This document shows, in pieces, positions 33,450-45,300 of a stretch of 64,000 bases of DNA (its first letter is position 1; each line of letters starts with the position of its first letter). The notes beneath the pieces were generated by a model. That model did not search any database. It saw nothing but the letters and a program-made list of their open reading frames with translations, and was not told the origin of the DNA. The DNA comes from UMGS1883 sp045636425 (GTDB lineage: Bacteria > Bacillota > Clostridia > UMGS1883), in contig JAZTXM010000012.1 in NCBI GenBank assembly GCA_045636425.1, forward strand, positions 75,841 to 139,840, read 5' to 3'. The position numbers and the translations under genes are program-made.

Positions 33450-34121
33450 ATGAAAAGGACTTCACTTCGGGACAGAAAGCTTCCCAACTACACCAAGGGA
33501 GAAGAAATATTTAATATGGTTACCCACATTGTGGGCGGAGTTTTGGGCATTGCTTATCTTGTCCTTTGCGTAATGGTTTCTGCATTGCACGGCAACTACT
33601 ACGGAATTCTTGGAAGTGCCATTTACGGTTTTTCGGTAATAGTTCTTTTTACAATGTCCAGCATATATCACGGGCTCAGACCCGGTATGGCAAAGAAAGT
33701 ATTTCAGGTAATTGATCACTGCACAATTTATATTATGATTGCAGGTACTTACACACCAATTACGCTTTCGGGCATACGCGCTCTCGATCCGATGCAAGGG
33801 TGGCTTTTATTCGGAATAGTTTGGGGCATTACCATTATTGCAATGGTGTTTACAGCCATTGACCATAATAAATACAGCAGGCTTTCAATGGCGTGCTATG
33901 TGGGGCTTGGATGGTTTATAATTATATTCTGGGATCTTACCTATGCGGTACTGGGCATGGGCGGAACTGTTTTCCTGGCGTTGGGAGGCGTGCTTTATAC
34001 AATCGGTGCAGTTTTATACTCCCTCGGTGGAAAAAAGCGTTATATCCACTCCCTGTTCCACATTTTTGTGGATTTGGCAAGTCTGATGCATTTCTTCTGC
34101 ATATTATTTTATGTGGTATAA
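33450..34121 (+). CDS. Hemolysin III family membrane protein
   Basis: A 223-residue seven-helix membrane protein of the hemolysin-III/PAQR family. Conserved features are GEEIFNMVTHIVGGVLG with the first histidine (near 17-33), TMSSIYHGLRP (near 68), QVIDHCTIYIMIAGTYTPI (near 88-106), and SLFHIFVDLASLMHF at the end, giving the Ser-His-Asp/His set that binds zinc in PAQR proteins. The role in bacteria is unclear; the hemolysin name is historical. It is probably co-transcribed with dapB but has no evident metabolic link. Confidence 0.9.
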   Translation: MKRTSLRDRKLPNYTKGEEIFNMVTHIVGGVLGIAYLVLCVMVSALHGNYYGILGSAIYGFSVIVLFTMSSIYHGLRPGMAKKVFQVIDHCTIYIMIAGTYTPITLSGIRALDPMQGWLLFGIVWGITIIAMVFTAIDHNKYSRLSMACYVGLGWFIIIFWDLTYAVLGMGGTVFLALGGVLYTIGAVLYSLGGKKRYIHSLFHIFVDLASLMHFFCILFYVV

Positions 34122-34123
34122 AC

Positions 34124-34172
34124 TATAGAAAAAGCTTGACAAAAAAGCAACCTTTGTCGGGCTTTTTCTATA
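34124..34172 (+). terminator. Hairpin terminator after the dapB-hemolysin III unit
   Basis: TATAGAAAAAGC (34124-34135) pairs with GCTTTTTCTATA (34161-34172), with inner pairing TGACAAA/TTTGTCG. There is no long T run beyond the stem, so strength is uncertain. Confidence 0.6.
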
Positions 34173-34206
34173 TAGACAAAAATAAGCAAAAGTTGACATA
34201 AAAAAA

Positions 34207-34235
34207 TTGACATATAAATTTATTGGTGATATAAT
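34207..34235 (+). promoter_or_regulatory. Promoter of asd-dapA2
   Basis: Perfect consensus TTGACA (34207-34212), a 17-base spacer and TATAAT (34230-34235). The spacer and flanks resemble the dapA1 promoter. Confidence 0.88.
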
Positions 34236-34279
34236 ATTGTTTAATATTTTGTTTTATGATTATGAAAGGAATGATATAA

Positions 34280-35275
34280 ATGAAAAAACTTAATGTTGCA
34301 GTAGTAGGAGCTACAGGTATGGTAGGAAGAACTTTCCTTAAGGTGTTGGAGGAAGAAAAGCTCCCCGTAGAAAACTATTATCTCTTTGCTTCTGCACGCA
34401 GTGCAGGTTCAAAGGTTGAGTTCATGGGAAAGGAATACACCATTGAAGAGCTTACCGAAAGCTCTTTTGACAGAGGAATCGATATTGCACTTTTCAGTGC
34501 AGGCGGTTCAATCAGTGAAAAATTTGCACCCATTGCCGCAAGCAAAGGTTGTATAGTAATCGATAATTCCAGTGCGTGGAGAATGGATAAAGAGGTTCCT
34601 TTGGTTGTTCCCGAAGTTAACCCCGAAGATATTAAATGGAACAAGGGTATTATTGCAAACCCCAACTGCTCCACAATCCAGGCTATGGTTGCTCTTAAGC
34701 CTCTTGACGATAAGTATAAGATTAAGAGAATTGTATATTCAACATATCAGGCAGTTTCAGGTGCAGGTATGGGCGGCTGGAGTGACCTTGAAAACGGTCT
34801 TAAGGGTGAAGCACCCAAGAAGTTCCCCCACCCCATTGCAAACAACTGTCTCCCCCACATCGATGTATTTCTTCCCAATGGCTATACCAAGGAAGAAATG
34901 AAAATGGTACATGAAACAAGAAAGATTCTCGGAAGAGACGATATCAGAATCACTGCTACAACTGTACGTGTACCCGTGTTCAACAGCCACAGTGAGTCAA
35001 TCAATGTTGAATTTGAAAAGCCCTTTGATCTTGCTGAGCTTGTAGATGCACTTAAAAACGCACCCGGCGTTGTGGTTCAGGATGACCCCGCAAATAATGT
35101 TTATCCCCTTGCAATCAATGCAACAGGCTCTAACGATACATTCATCGGCAGAATCCGCCGTGATGAAAGCGTAGAAAGCGGTGTTAACCTTTGGGTTGTT
35201 GCCGACAATATCCGTAAGGGTGCTGCAGCAAATGCAGTTCAGATTGCAAAGAAAGTTATTGAATACATGGACTAA
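34280..35275 (+). CDS. asd: Aspartate-semialdehyde dehydrogenase
   Basis: Asd reduces aspartyl phosphate to aspartate semialdehyde, the substrate of DapA and of homoserine synthesis. The 331-residue protein has NADP-binding VAVVGATGMVGRTFL (residues 6-20), the active-site IIANPNCSTIQAM with catalytic Cys (near 131), YQAVSGAGMGG (near 157) and RVPVFNSHSESINVEF with catalytic His (near 237). It is transcribed from a strong promoter and followed after 15 bases by the second dapA, so substrate supply and use are coupled. Confidence 0.96.
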   Translation: MKKLNVAVVGATGMVGRTFLKVLEEEKLPVENYYLFASARSAGSKVEFMGKEYTIEELTESSFDRGIDIALFSAGGSISEKFAPIAASKGCIVIDNSSAWRMDKEVPLVVPEVNPEDIKWNKGIIANPNCSTIQAMVALKPLDDKYKIKRIVYSTYQAVSGAGMGGWSDLENGLKGEAPKKFPHPIANNCLPHIDVFLPNGYTKEEMKMVHETRKILGRDDIRITATTVRVPVFNSHSESINVEFEKPFDLAELVDALKNAPGVVVQDDPANNVYPLAINATGSNDTFIGRIRRDESVESGVNLWVVADNIRKGAAANAVQIAKKVIEYMD

Positions 35276-35290
35276 TTGGAGGAATATCAA

Positions 35291-36184
35291 GTGAGAACGA
35301 AGTCAATTTTTACAGGCTCTTGCTGTGCCATTGTAACTCCCTTTGATAAAAACGGAAACGCAAATTTTGAAGAGCTTAAAAAGATAGTAGAATTTCAGAT
35401 TGAAAACAAGACTGATTGTATCTGTGCCTGCGGAACAACGGGCGAAGCATCTACTTTAAATGACAAAGAGCATCTTGAGGTTATTGAGTTTATAGTTAAC
35501 ACTGTAAACGGAAGAATTCCCGTAATTGCAGGAACAGGCTCCAATGATACAAGACACGGAATCGAGCTTTGCAAAAACGCATGCAGCCTTGGTGTTGACG
35601 GTCTTTTGATTGTTACCCCCTACTATAACAAGACAAGTCAGAGAGGTCTTATACATAACTATAGCGTTATGGCAGAATGTGTAGATAAGCCCATTATTCT
35701 GTATAACGTACCCGGAAGAACGGGTTGTAACATCTCCCCTGCAACTCTTAATACTCTTGCAGACCATCCCAATATCGTAGGTATTAAGGAAGCTTCGGGT
35801 GATATGTCACAGTTTATTGAAATGATGGCTCTTTGTGGTGACAGGCTTGATTTTTATTCAGGAAATGACGATATCAACGTTCCTATTATTTCCATGGGCG
35901 GTAAGGGTGCAATTTCAGTACTTGCAAACGTTGCTCCCCGTCAGGCACATGACATGGTACAGTTTGCTTTGGACGGAGATTTCAAGCAGGCGGCGAAAAT
36001 GCAGTGCGAGGCACTTGACCTTATCAATTCTCTTTTCTGTGAGGTTAACCCCATTCCCGTTAAAGAGGGCATGAATATTCTCGGTTTCAATGCAGGTCCT
36101 ACAAGACTTCCTCTTTATGAAATGGCTCCCGAAAACGTGGAAAGACTGAGAAACTCCATGAAGAACTACGGTTTAATAAAATAA
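35291..36184 (+). CDS. dapA: 4-hydroxy-tetrahydrodipicolinate synthase, copy 2
   Basis: A second 297-residue DapA with all active-site elements: CGTTGEASTL, VIAGTGSNDT, LIVTPYYNKTSQRGL, ILYNVPGRTGCN and the Schiff-base lysine in GIKEASG. By eye it is about 70 percent identical to copy 1, equally intact, so both are probably active and may differ in regulation. The start is GTG, with GGAGG eight bases upstream, the same arrangement as copy 1. It is co-transcribed with asd and ends at a terminator. Confidence 0.95.
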   Translation: MRTKSIFTGSCCAIVTPFDKNGNANFEELKKIVEFQIENKTDCICACGTTGEASTLNDKEHLEVIEFIVNTVNGRIPVIAGTGSNDTRHGIELCKNACSLGVDGLLIVTPYYNKTSQRGLIHNYSVMAECVDKPIILYNVPGRTGCNISPATLNTLADHPNIVGIKEASGDMSQFIEMMALCGDRLDFYSGNDDINVPIISMGGKGAISVLANVAPRQAHDMVQFALDGDFKQAAKMQCEALDLINSLFCEVNPIPVKEGMNILGFNAGPTRLPLYEMAPENVERLRNSMKNYGLIK

Positions 36185-36195
36185 TTATATAAGCA

Positions 36196-36240
36196 AAAAT
36201 AGCGGTGAAAAAGTTTTAACTTCTTCACCGCTATTTTATT
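36196..36240 (+). terminator. Intrinsic terminator of asd-dapA2
   Basis: AAAATAGCGGTGAA (36196-36209) pairs with TTCACCGCTATTTT (36224-36237), followed by ATTTTTCC. Confidence 0.85.
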
Positions 36241-36267
36241 TTTCCGTTTTTCACGCACAAACAAAGA

Positions 36268-36288
36268 CTGCAACAAATTTTGTTGCAG
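36268..36288 (-). terminator. Hairpin terminator of the giant secreted-protein gene
   Basis: CTGCAACAAA (36268-36277) with TTTGTTGCAG (36279-36288); on the minus strand it is followed by TCTTTGTTTG, a moderate U tail. Confidence 0.65.
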
Positions 36289-36325
36289 CCTTTATAAAAG
36301 ATTATTCTTTCTTCATTTGTTGCAC

Positions 36326-39300
36326 TTAGTCAACAAAGTACTTGGAACATATGAGTCCCTGAGCACTTGAAGGAACTATAAATCTATCAAGCTTGATTTC
36401 CTCGGCTGTTCTTACATCGCTAAAGAGATTTACGCTGTAAATTACACCCTTGAAATACTGAGGAGCTCCTGTTCTGTTGTCAGCACCTATCAAGAAGTTT
36501 GATGTTGTATTTGCGTACGCACTGTTGATAGATACTGTTTCCTTAAGCTCACCATTCAGATACAGCGATGCTGTGCTTTCGTTAACAGTAATTGCAAGAT
36601 GTGTTTTAGAGTCAGAACGCACATCTGTTGTAAACAGATATGTATATGCCTTTCCTCTTGAGTTCTTATAGTAAAGTCTCGGTTTACCGTTATTGTAAAT
36701 TTCAACGTTTATCTGTTCGCCGTTTCCTCCGTCATAGTTACCGACAAGAGTACCTGCTCTGCTTGTATATGACTTGGGAAGAACAAATGTCGCCTCAAAT
36801 GTTCTCGGAGCCGCTGTAAGCTCGTCTGCAGGTACTGCATCCTCTTCTGATGAAAGTTTCAGTCCCGCACCGGCCTTTGTGTAATCTACAGACATACCTA
36901 CATCTTCTGAGGAAGAGTATTCCTTGGTTGAGAGAACTATTCCGCAAACTGTACATTCCGTATGCTTAAGCCCAGTCTGTGTTTCTGAAGGAGTTATGTC
37001 TATAATCCAGTCACCTTCCTCATGTGCACCGCCTGTCGGGCTTTCTACACAAATTTCAGCGGTGAAATCCGTGTTATAGATAACTGCGTCTGCATCAGTG
37101 TAAACGCCCTCTGCATCAAGTGCAATTTCTTCGGCTGTTCTTACATCTCCAAACAGTGCCACAGAATATATTGTACCCTTGAAATACTGTAAGTTTCCGC
37201 TTCTGTTGTCACCGCCGATTTTGAGAAGCTCCGCTGTGTCGGCAAGCTCATATTCGAGAGTCTTTGTTTCTGTATACTCACCGTTTATGTAAAGCGTTGC
37301 TGTAAGAGAATCAATCGTTACTGCAATGTGTACCGGTTCATCAGATCGGATATCAGTATCAAAGATGCAGTCTATGATTTGATTCTTAACACCGGTCTTT
37401 CCATAAATTCTTACCTTTCCGCCTGAATATATTTCAAAGCTCAGTACTTTTGGGGCATTAAGTTTATAGTTACCCACAATAACACCTGCACGTCCCTCAA
37501 CATCCTCAGGAACAGTTACTACTGCTTCAAAGGTGTAGGGAACTTCTTTAATATCAATCGGAATGAGGGAGCTTGTACTTGTGCTGAAGGTCTTCCCTTC
37601 GCCTTTTACAACAATTTTATTTTTTGTTGTAAGTAGAGCACTGTAGAGTGCACTGTCCATATTAGATAAAATACCTTTGCTGATTGATTCTCCGTCTAAT
37701 GCATCTTCGTAAACCGCCAACGAATAAATCGTTCCCTTGAAATACTGTAAGTTTCCGCTTCTGTTGTCACCGCCAATTTTAAGGTCTTCTACTTTTTTGG
37801 GGAATGGTATTTCAAGAGTTTTTGTTTCTTTAGGCTCTCCGTCAATATAAAGCGTTGCAATGTTTTCTTCTATGGTAACAGTTACACGAACAGGCTTGCC
37901 TGTGCGGATATCTGTATCAAAGATACAATTGCCTACAACTAAGTTATTCTTGTAGTAAAGTCTTACTTTTCCGCCTTCGTACACTTCAAAGCTTGCAACG
38001 TTCTTTACACCCGATCTGTAGTTACCTATAATAACACCGCCGCGTTCCTCTACGCTTTCAGGAAGGGAAATCACTGCATCAAAGGTATGGGGTACTGCAG
38101 AAAAATCATACAAATCTTTAGTATTTGCAACCGTAAAAGTATTTCCCTCTACAGACATAAGTGTATATTTTGAATTTACACGGGTGAAATAACCTGAATA
38201 TACAAGTCCCTCTGTATCTGCGGTTATAATAACAGAATCTTTTTTGATTTCTTCAGCTGTTCTTACATCGCTAAAGAGTGCTACAGACTGAATCTTCCCC
38301 TTAAAGTACTGGGAGTTTTTACTTCTGTCATCGCCACCTATTTTGAAGTTTTCGGTTGTTTCTGGAAGGGCATATTTAAGGGTTTTTGTTTCAACAGCTT
38401 CACCGTCAAGATAAAGTGTTGCCTTCTTTCCATCAACGGTGATTGCCATATGCCTGGGAACTTCAGAACGAATATCTGCAGCAAATACAGTATCGATACG
38501 TGCAGAACCTGTATATGCAAATACTCTGGGGTTGCCGTTTTCATATATTTCTATAGCTATCTGCGGATCTGTTCCGCCGTTATAGTTACTTACAACAACG
38601 CCTGCTCTCTCATTATAGTCGGTGGGAACGCTTAATACTGCTTCAAAAGTATGAGGAGTAGCAGAAAGACTTCCTATGCTGTAGCTTGTTTCCTGCTCAA
38701 AGGCAATTTCCTCGGGATGGATTACAGTGTTTGCTGTTACTTCTTTTTCTGTTTCCTTATCTGCATCATGGAATTTCTTTGAATAAAGAAGATTTTCCCC
38801 TGTTTCAGGAAGAACAACAGTATCTGTTTTTATTTCATCGGCTGTTCTCACGTCACCAAACATAGCTACAGAATAAAGCTTTCCTTTGAAATATTGACTG
38901 TTTTTGCTTCTGTCGTCTCCGCCGATATACATATTCTGGTATTCTGACGGGTACTCAACCTTAAGCGGGATACTTTCAACTGCTTCTCCGTCTACATACA
39001 AAGTTGCAAGGGTTCCATCAACCGTAACTGCAATATGCTTTGGTGCTTCGGAACGAATATCTTTCTTGAAAATGCAATCCTGAATTACAGAATTATTTCT
39101 ATAATAAAGTCTTACTTTTCCTCCCGCTAAAACCTCAAAACACACAAGATTCTCACGAGTTTTCTCATAGTTACTTACTATAACGCCTGCTCTGCTTGTG
39201 TAAGTCTTAGGAATACTTATCACGGCTTCAAAGGTGTGGGGCATCTGTGTAAGAGGCACGGAAATTCTCGAATCCTGACTTTTTGTAAAGTTGACACCTT

Positions 39301-42300
39301 CTGTATAGGTTACATCGGATTCCTTGCCGACAAGTTCTTTTGCCTTAATTATTTCTCCACAACCTGTACATTCCTGATAGGCAATACCATTTTCTGTAAC
39401 GGTTGCTTCTTTTGCGACATTCCACTCTCCGAGGCGGTGAACTGTATCGAGGATAATTTCCTTATCACAGTATATACAAGTCTGATACGAATAACCGTCA
39501 ACCTTTATATCCTCGGGAAAATGTGTCTTAACTTCGCCATAAGTATGTTCTACAACACCTGTAGATGTCTGGTCTGCAATGTTGAAAAATACGCTGTCCT
39601 CATTACAGTTATCTTCCTTTATTACAAGAACATAGTTTGACTGGTAGCTCATCGCACCACCATGCATATTGATTGAACTGAGGATTGATACATACTCTCT
39701 CTTGCCGTTTTCTGAATATGAGAGCTGAAGATCCTTACTGTGAAGTGCACCAAGTTCGTACTTGTTGAAGGATTTAAGTCCGATATCCTGTCCAAGAACC
39801 AAATCCTTATACGGATCTGTGTCAAAGTCCTCAAGATTAATGTAAATCTTATTATTGGGATTCTTCTTTGTAAGGAAAGTTTTTGTGAGCATTTCTTCAA
39901 GCTGAAGTACGATAGAGGTGGATTTGTCGTAGTTTGCACTGTTCCAGATCATAGTTACATAATCATCAGAATTGCTGAACTTACGAACAAACTTACAGTA
40001 GGGGTTATATGACTCTGTCCAGGCCAGAACGTCACCGCCGAAGGGTGAGAAATAGAATTCGAACACATCGTCATTTTCTGTTCCGATATATACAATCTGT
40101 TCCTCGGGCTTGATTTCGTCGCCTCTGCCTGCTTCAATGAGGTCTATCTGATTCTTACTCATCTCCGCTACCAGAGTTCTGAAATTATAAACTTCTTCCT
40201 GACCGCAATATTCGGGAAGAATATTTATGTAGTTATATGCCGCACGGTAAATTGCTTCGTGGTTAGAAACGATAGTTGCAGTCTGCATTTTATCGTTACC
40301 GTTTGTAGCATCAGAGTTGATACCGTCAAGGTTACTTGATGATGACCATACTGCATTTCTTCCTGTGTTACCGTTCATATCAAGGTAGTGCGATACGGCA
40401 CACATCTTTGTATGCATCATATCTGTAGCCGCCTTGTTGTCGTACGATGTCCATTCGCAGTAGCCGAATGTCATATAATCACGTACAAACTTACCCTCTG
40501 CATACGCGGGGTCACAAGGCTCATCAAGGTAATATGTGAAATATTCGTAAAGTGTAGGTGCTGAGGAGGGCTGGGGATATCCGTCAAGCTGACCTACAAC
40601 AGTTACGTTAATACCCATTTTTGCCGCCGTTACAAGAAGATATGAAAGACGAACAAAACCGAACTTATCATAGTCGGAATCGGGAAGATTACGCATATAA
40701 CCGAAATAACGACTGTCACGGTTGATACATACTGCCGCAAGAGCACTGAAGCGGAATGATGCTATAGAGATATTTACCTCTTCCTCGGGATGTGCCTGCT
40801 TGTAGAGGATTGACTGATAAAGAAGGATACCCTCACCAACTGTACAGTTGTTTGCCGGGTCATTTTCGTGGCTTACAAATGTGTCTACCGTAACGTCTTC
40901 TCCGTTAATGTCGGGGAATACTGTTGTGCTACGGCTCATAAAGTTTGAAGAAGTGTCCAGCCTGGGAAGTTTTCCGTATTTAGAGTTTACTGAACTGTCA
41001 GATGAGTTCAGGCCGAGAGAAAGCACATCGTCCACGGGAACGGGAACTCTTACCTTCTCTTCCTCTTCATCTGTTTCCTTGGAAACATAGGCGTCACATT
41101 CGGGAATTTCATCTTCAACGCCTGAAAGGTCGTTTACAGTAAGTTCATTTGCGATTGCATAGTCCCAGTAAGCATCGTCTGCCGTGTCGCCTCTGTCCTC
41201 ATCGGTATAGTTCATTTTATGGATGTTGAGTATAGCTCTGTATGTATTACCGAAAATAACGGGACCCGCTTCCGTTGCGGTGTTACCTTTAACGGTCATA
41301 CCATTAACTGTAACTTCCGTATCGGTTGTAGTTTCGTACAGGACGCCACCCTTTTGTGCAGCGTTATTCTCTGCAGTAGTGTTATAAAGCTTAAGAATTG
41401 CCTTGTTATTTACGAACATCGCACCGCCGAATTTAGGAGTTGCATTGTTCTTGAATGTACAGGTGTGGAATACTGATTCCGCTTCGGAGGTAGTGTTGTA
41501 AATCGCACCGCCGTAACCGTCAAGTGAAGTGTTAGAGTCAAATACTGTATTACTTACATTTGCAACAGCTGCGTTGTACATAGCGAACGCACCGCCGTTA
41601 ACCCCTGCGGAATTCCCTTTGACTTCACTTGAGTACATATCAAGTCGTGCATTGTTCACGTAAAGGAAACCTGCACTTGTAGGTGCGGAGTTATTTGTAG
41701 CGGTAATGTTATTCATAATAGCACGTGCTGATGAATGAATTGAAACACCGCCTGCACAGTATGTTGAACTGTTGTCTGTGAATTCACCACCGTCAATTTC
41801 CGCTACGGCAGAGTTTGTAAGGTAAAGTGCACCACCGTATGAATTGCTTTCTAATGATGATGCTGTGTTATTTTTAAATACAACATCCTTCATATAAGCG
41901 TCGGAGAAAGAAGTAAGATACGCCGCACCGCCTGAAGCTGCAGTGTTTTCATCAAAAGTAGTGTTTTTGATGTTTACAATCTCATCTTCTTTTGTTTCAA
42001 CAGTGTGCTTTGTTACATAAAGAGCGCCGCCGTTCTTTCCTGCAACGTTTTTCACAAAGTTTGAATTCTTGATGTTTACATCCGAATTCACTGTTGATGC
42101 AGTTGTGTAAGAAACGTAAATTGCACCACCGTTTGTAGTTGTGCTGTTCCCTTCAAAGGTTACTGTGTCAAAATCAAGGTTTGCACTGTGAACAGAAACC
42201 GCACCACCCTTATCGGTTGTATTGCTTGTGGTAGTGTTATTCTTGAATGTTGAGTTCTTAACAATGGTGTCACTTTCACCTGCAGCGTAGATAGCACCAC

Positions 42301-45300
42301 CCTCAAACAATGCTTCGTTTGCGGTAAAGCTTGATTTTTCAATGTCAAGCGTACTCTTACGGGTTATGTAGATAGCACCACCGAATACGTTTGATGTAAC
42401 CTCATTATCTGATGTATTAACAGCTTTGTTTCCTGTGAAGCCACAATTCTTAACCTCTACGATACCGCCTTCTTTGAGGCTGCTGCTTGATGCATAAACT
42501 GCAATAGCACCGCCGTTTTTCGCAGTATTGTTTTCAAAGGTTGTGTTTTCAAAGGTTACTATACGGGTTACAGTGTCATCGGTAGCGTTTGCAACATAAG
42601 CAGCACCGCCCAAATTGTACGCATAGTTGTTTTTCATAACAACATTGTTTGTGTATACCGTGCCGTATGTAGCTATTGCTCCGCCGTTTGATTCTGTACT
42701 GTTTCCGTCAAAGGTTGTATCGCCGTAAATCATAGCAATAGCCATTGATGAGCAGTACAGCGCACCGCCGTTACTTACTGAAGAGTTATTTTTAAAGAGG
42801 ATTTTGTCACTTACAGCAGAATTTAACTGGTCACCTGCATACATCTGGCTGAACTGTGTTCCTGCAAGATAGATAGCACCGCCGTTTGTTGTTGCACGGT
42901 TTCCTATAAACTGACCACCGTAAATTTTGAGGTCACGCAGATTGTACATAACGCCACCACGGGCTGCCTGGTTTCCTTCAAACAAACCGCTGTGGATGTT
43001 GAATGTACCACGGTTGTAGATAGCACCGCCAAGGTATGAGTTACGGTCTTCTTCAGTAACTCCCTCACCTGCAGGTTCTTCATTAACGACATTATTCTTG
43101 AATTTAGCACCGTATATGTTTACAGTACCGTCAGAAATAATCATAGCGGCACCGCCGACACGGCTTGCATTATTTACAAGGTATTTTTCCTTAAGGATTC
43201 TTTCGTTTCCGACTTTGCGGTTATTCTCGATTGTAACATTCTTATAAAGGTCAATCTGACTGCTTTCTTCAAGGAAGAGAACAGTACCCGTTACATCCAC
43301 GGTCATATTTTCACTGTTACCGTCAATGATGAGAAAATCCGCACTTTCGGAATACTGATTACCGAGAGTAAGCTTTGCAGTTTTACCAAGTGCGATCGAG
43401 CTGTTACCCGCTGCATCTTCACCTACGATAAAGATGTCACCTGCAAAGTCTGCTTTTCTTGTAAGGGTTTTTGATGCAGTTGTGAAAATTACAACTTCGT
43501 CTGTAACGTAGAAAGTTCTGTCAACTTCAAAGCTTTCAACAATACGGATGTTTTTCACACCACTGCCGAGTGCAAATTCAAGCTCAGAAGCTGAAGATAC
43601 GTCCATAACCTCGTCATACTCATCGTAAAGCTCGTTATTGTAGTCCTGATAACGGGGAACTTCTGTTGAAATTTCCTTAATAGTGAGCTTGTTTGCCAAA
43701 GTACCGGACCAGTAAGCCTTATCAAGCTCGCCTTCGTAATCAAGGTCTGTGTAATTACTCTTGTTGATGTTAAGAGTAGCTCTTGTTGTTCTTCCCCAGA
43801 TTATAGGGCCGTTTGTTGCAGTATTTCCTGATACTGTAGTCCCGCTCATTGTAACAGACACATTTTTAGATTCTGCAGCGGTCACACACATAAATCCGCC
43901 ATCAGTGGCTGAATTGTTTTTAGCTGTGGTGTTGTACATAGTAAGCAAGGAAGCGTTTGAAACATATGAAACGCCACCCAGATTTGGGGCTGAATTTGAT
44001 TCAAAGGTACAACTGTGAAGAAGTGTAGAAGTTGAATCGGTGTACACGTACATAGCACCACCGTTCACAGATGCACCTGCAGTACCGCAGCTGTTATTTG
44101 TAAACTTTGTATTGTATATACTTGTATCTGCTACACCCTGGAGAGAAATTGCACCGCCGTGGCTTGTAGAGTAGTTATCTTTAATATCGCTGTTATACAT
44201 TTTAAGTACAGAATGATTATTGTAAAGGAAACCACCCATTGCACCTGCAGTATTTCCCGATGCAGTTATTTTATTAAAGGTAAGTTCTGAAACAATACCT
44301 GTCGCAGTAGCTCTGTGCATACTGAATGCACCGCCCTGACTTGTCGCAGAGTTGTTTTTGATTTCTGCACCGTCAATTTCGATTTTTGATGCAGTGGCAT
44401 ACATAGCACCGCCGTTTCCGCCGGAGCTGTTGCCGTTCGCCTTTACATTTGACATATAAACAATAGCTTCATTACTTGCAATAAGCGCACCGCCGTGGCT
44501 TGAAGCTGTATTATTTTCAAATGTACTGCCGTACACTTTAACATCTGCCGAATCTGCAACAACAGCACCACCGGTTGATGTTGAAGTGTTGTTTGTAAAT
44601 GAGGTATTGCTGAACATTGCAGTTGCATTTGAGTAGAGGGCTACCGCACCGCCACCGGCACTTGTATTCTGATCAAAAACAGAATTTGAAACTGCAACCG
44701 ACTTGTTATTGCCAAGATTTTCATATCCGTATGCAGCTATAGCACCGCCGGCCTTTTCTGATGTATTCTTCAGGAATGTGGTGTTATTTGCATTAAGCAC
44801 ACCCTGGTCGAAAATCGCACCGCCATTGTCCTGAGCACTGTTTTCTTCGAAAAGAACTTCTGCTTTTATAACTTCGTTAGCACCACCCAGAGTAAGACGG
44901 CTGTTTACGCTTGCAGGCATATAAATTGCACCACCGCGGAATGTCGCAGAGTTCTTGGTTATGGTAGCATTGTAGATATTTGTTGTCTTGTAGCTGTAAA
45001 TTGCACCGCCACGGGCTGCACTGTTTTCGGAAATAGTTGCACCGTAAATATTAAGATTTCCGAAAGAATAGATTGCACCGCCACGGGAACTTGCCTCACC
45101 CTCAACATCGTGTACAATATTGTTTGACAATGTTGCACCGTAAATATTAAGCGTACCTGAATCAATGATTGCTGCCGCACCACCGATCTGCTCGGGGTAC
45201 GAAGCAGAATATTTTTCATCAAGTGTTCTTACATTACCAAGCTTTTTATTGTTTTTAACAGTTACGTTTTTATGTAAGTTTACCGTAGAATTGTTTCCGA

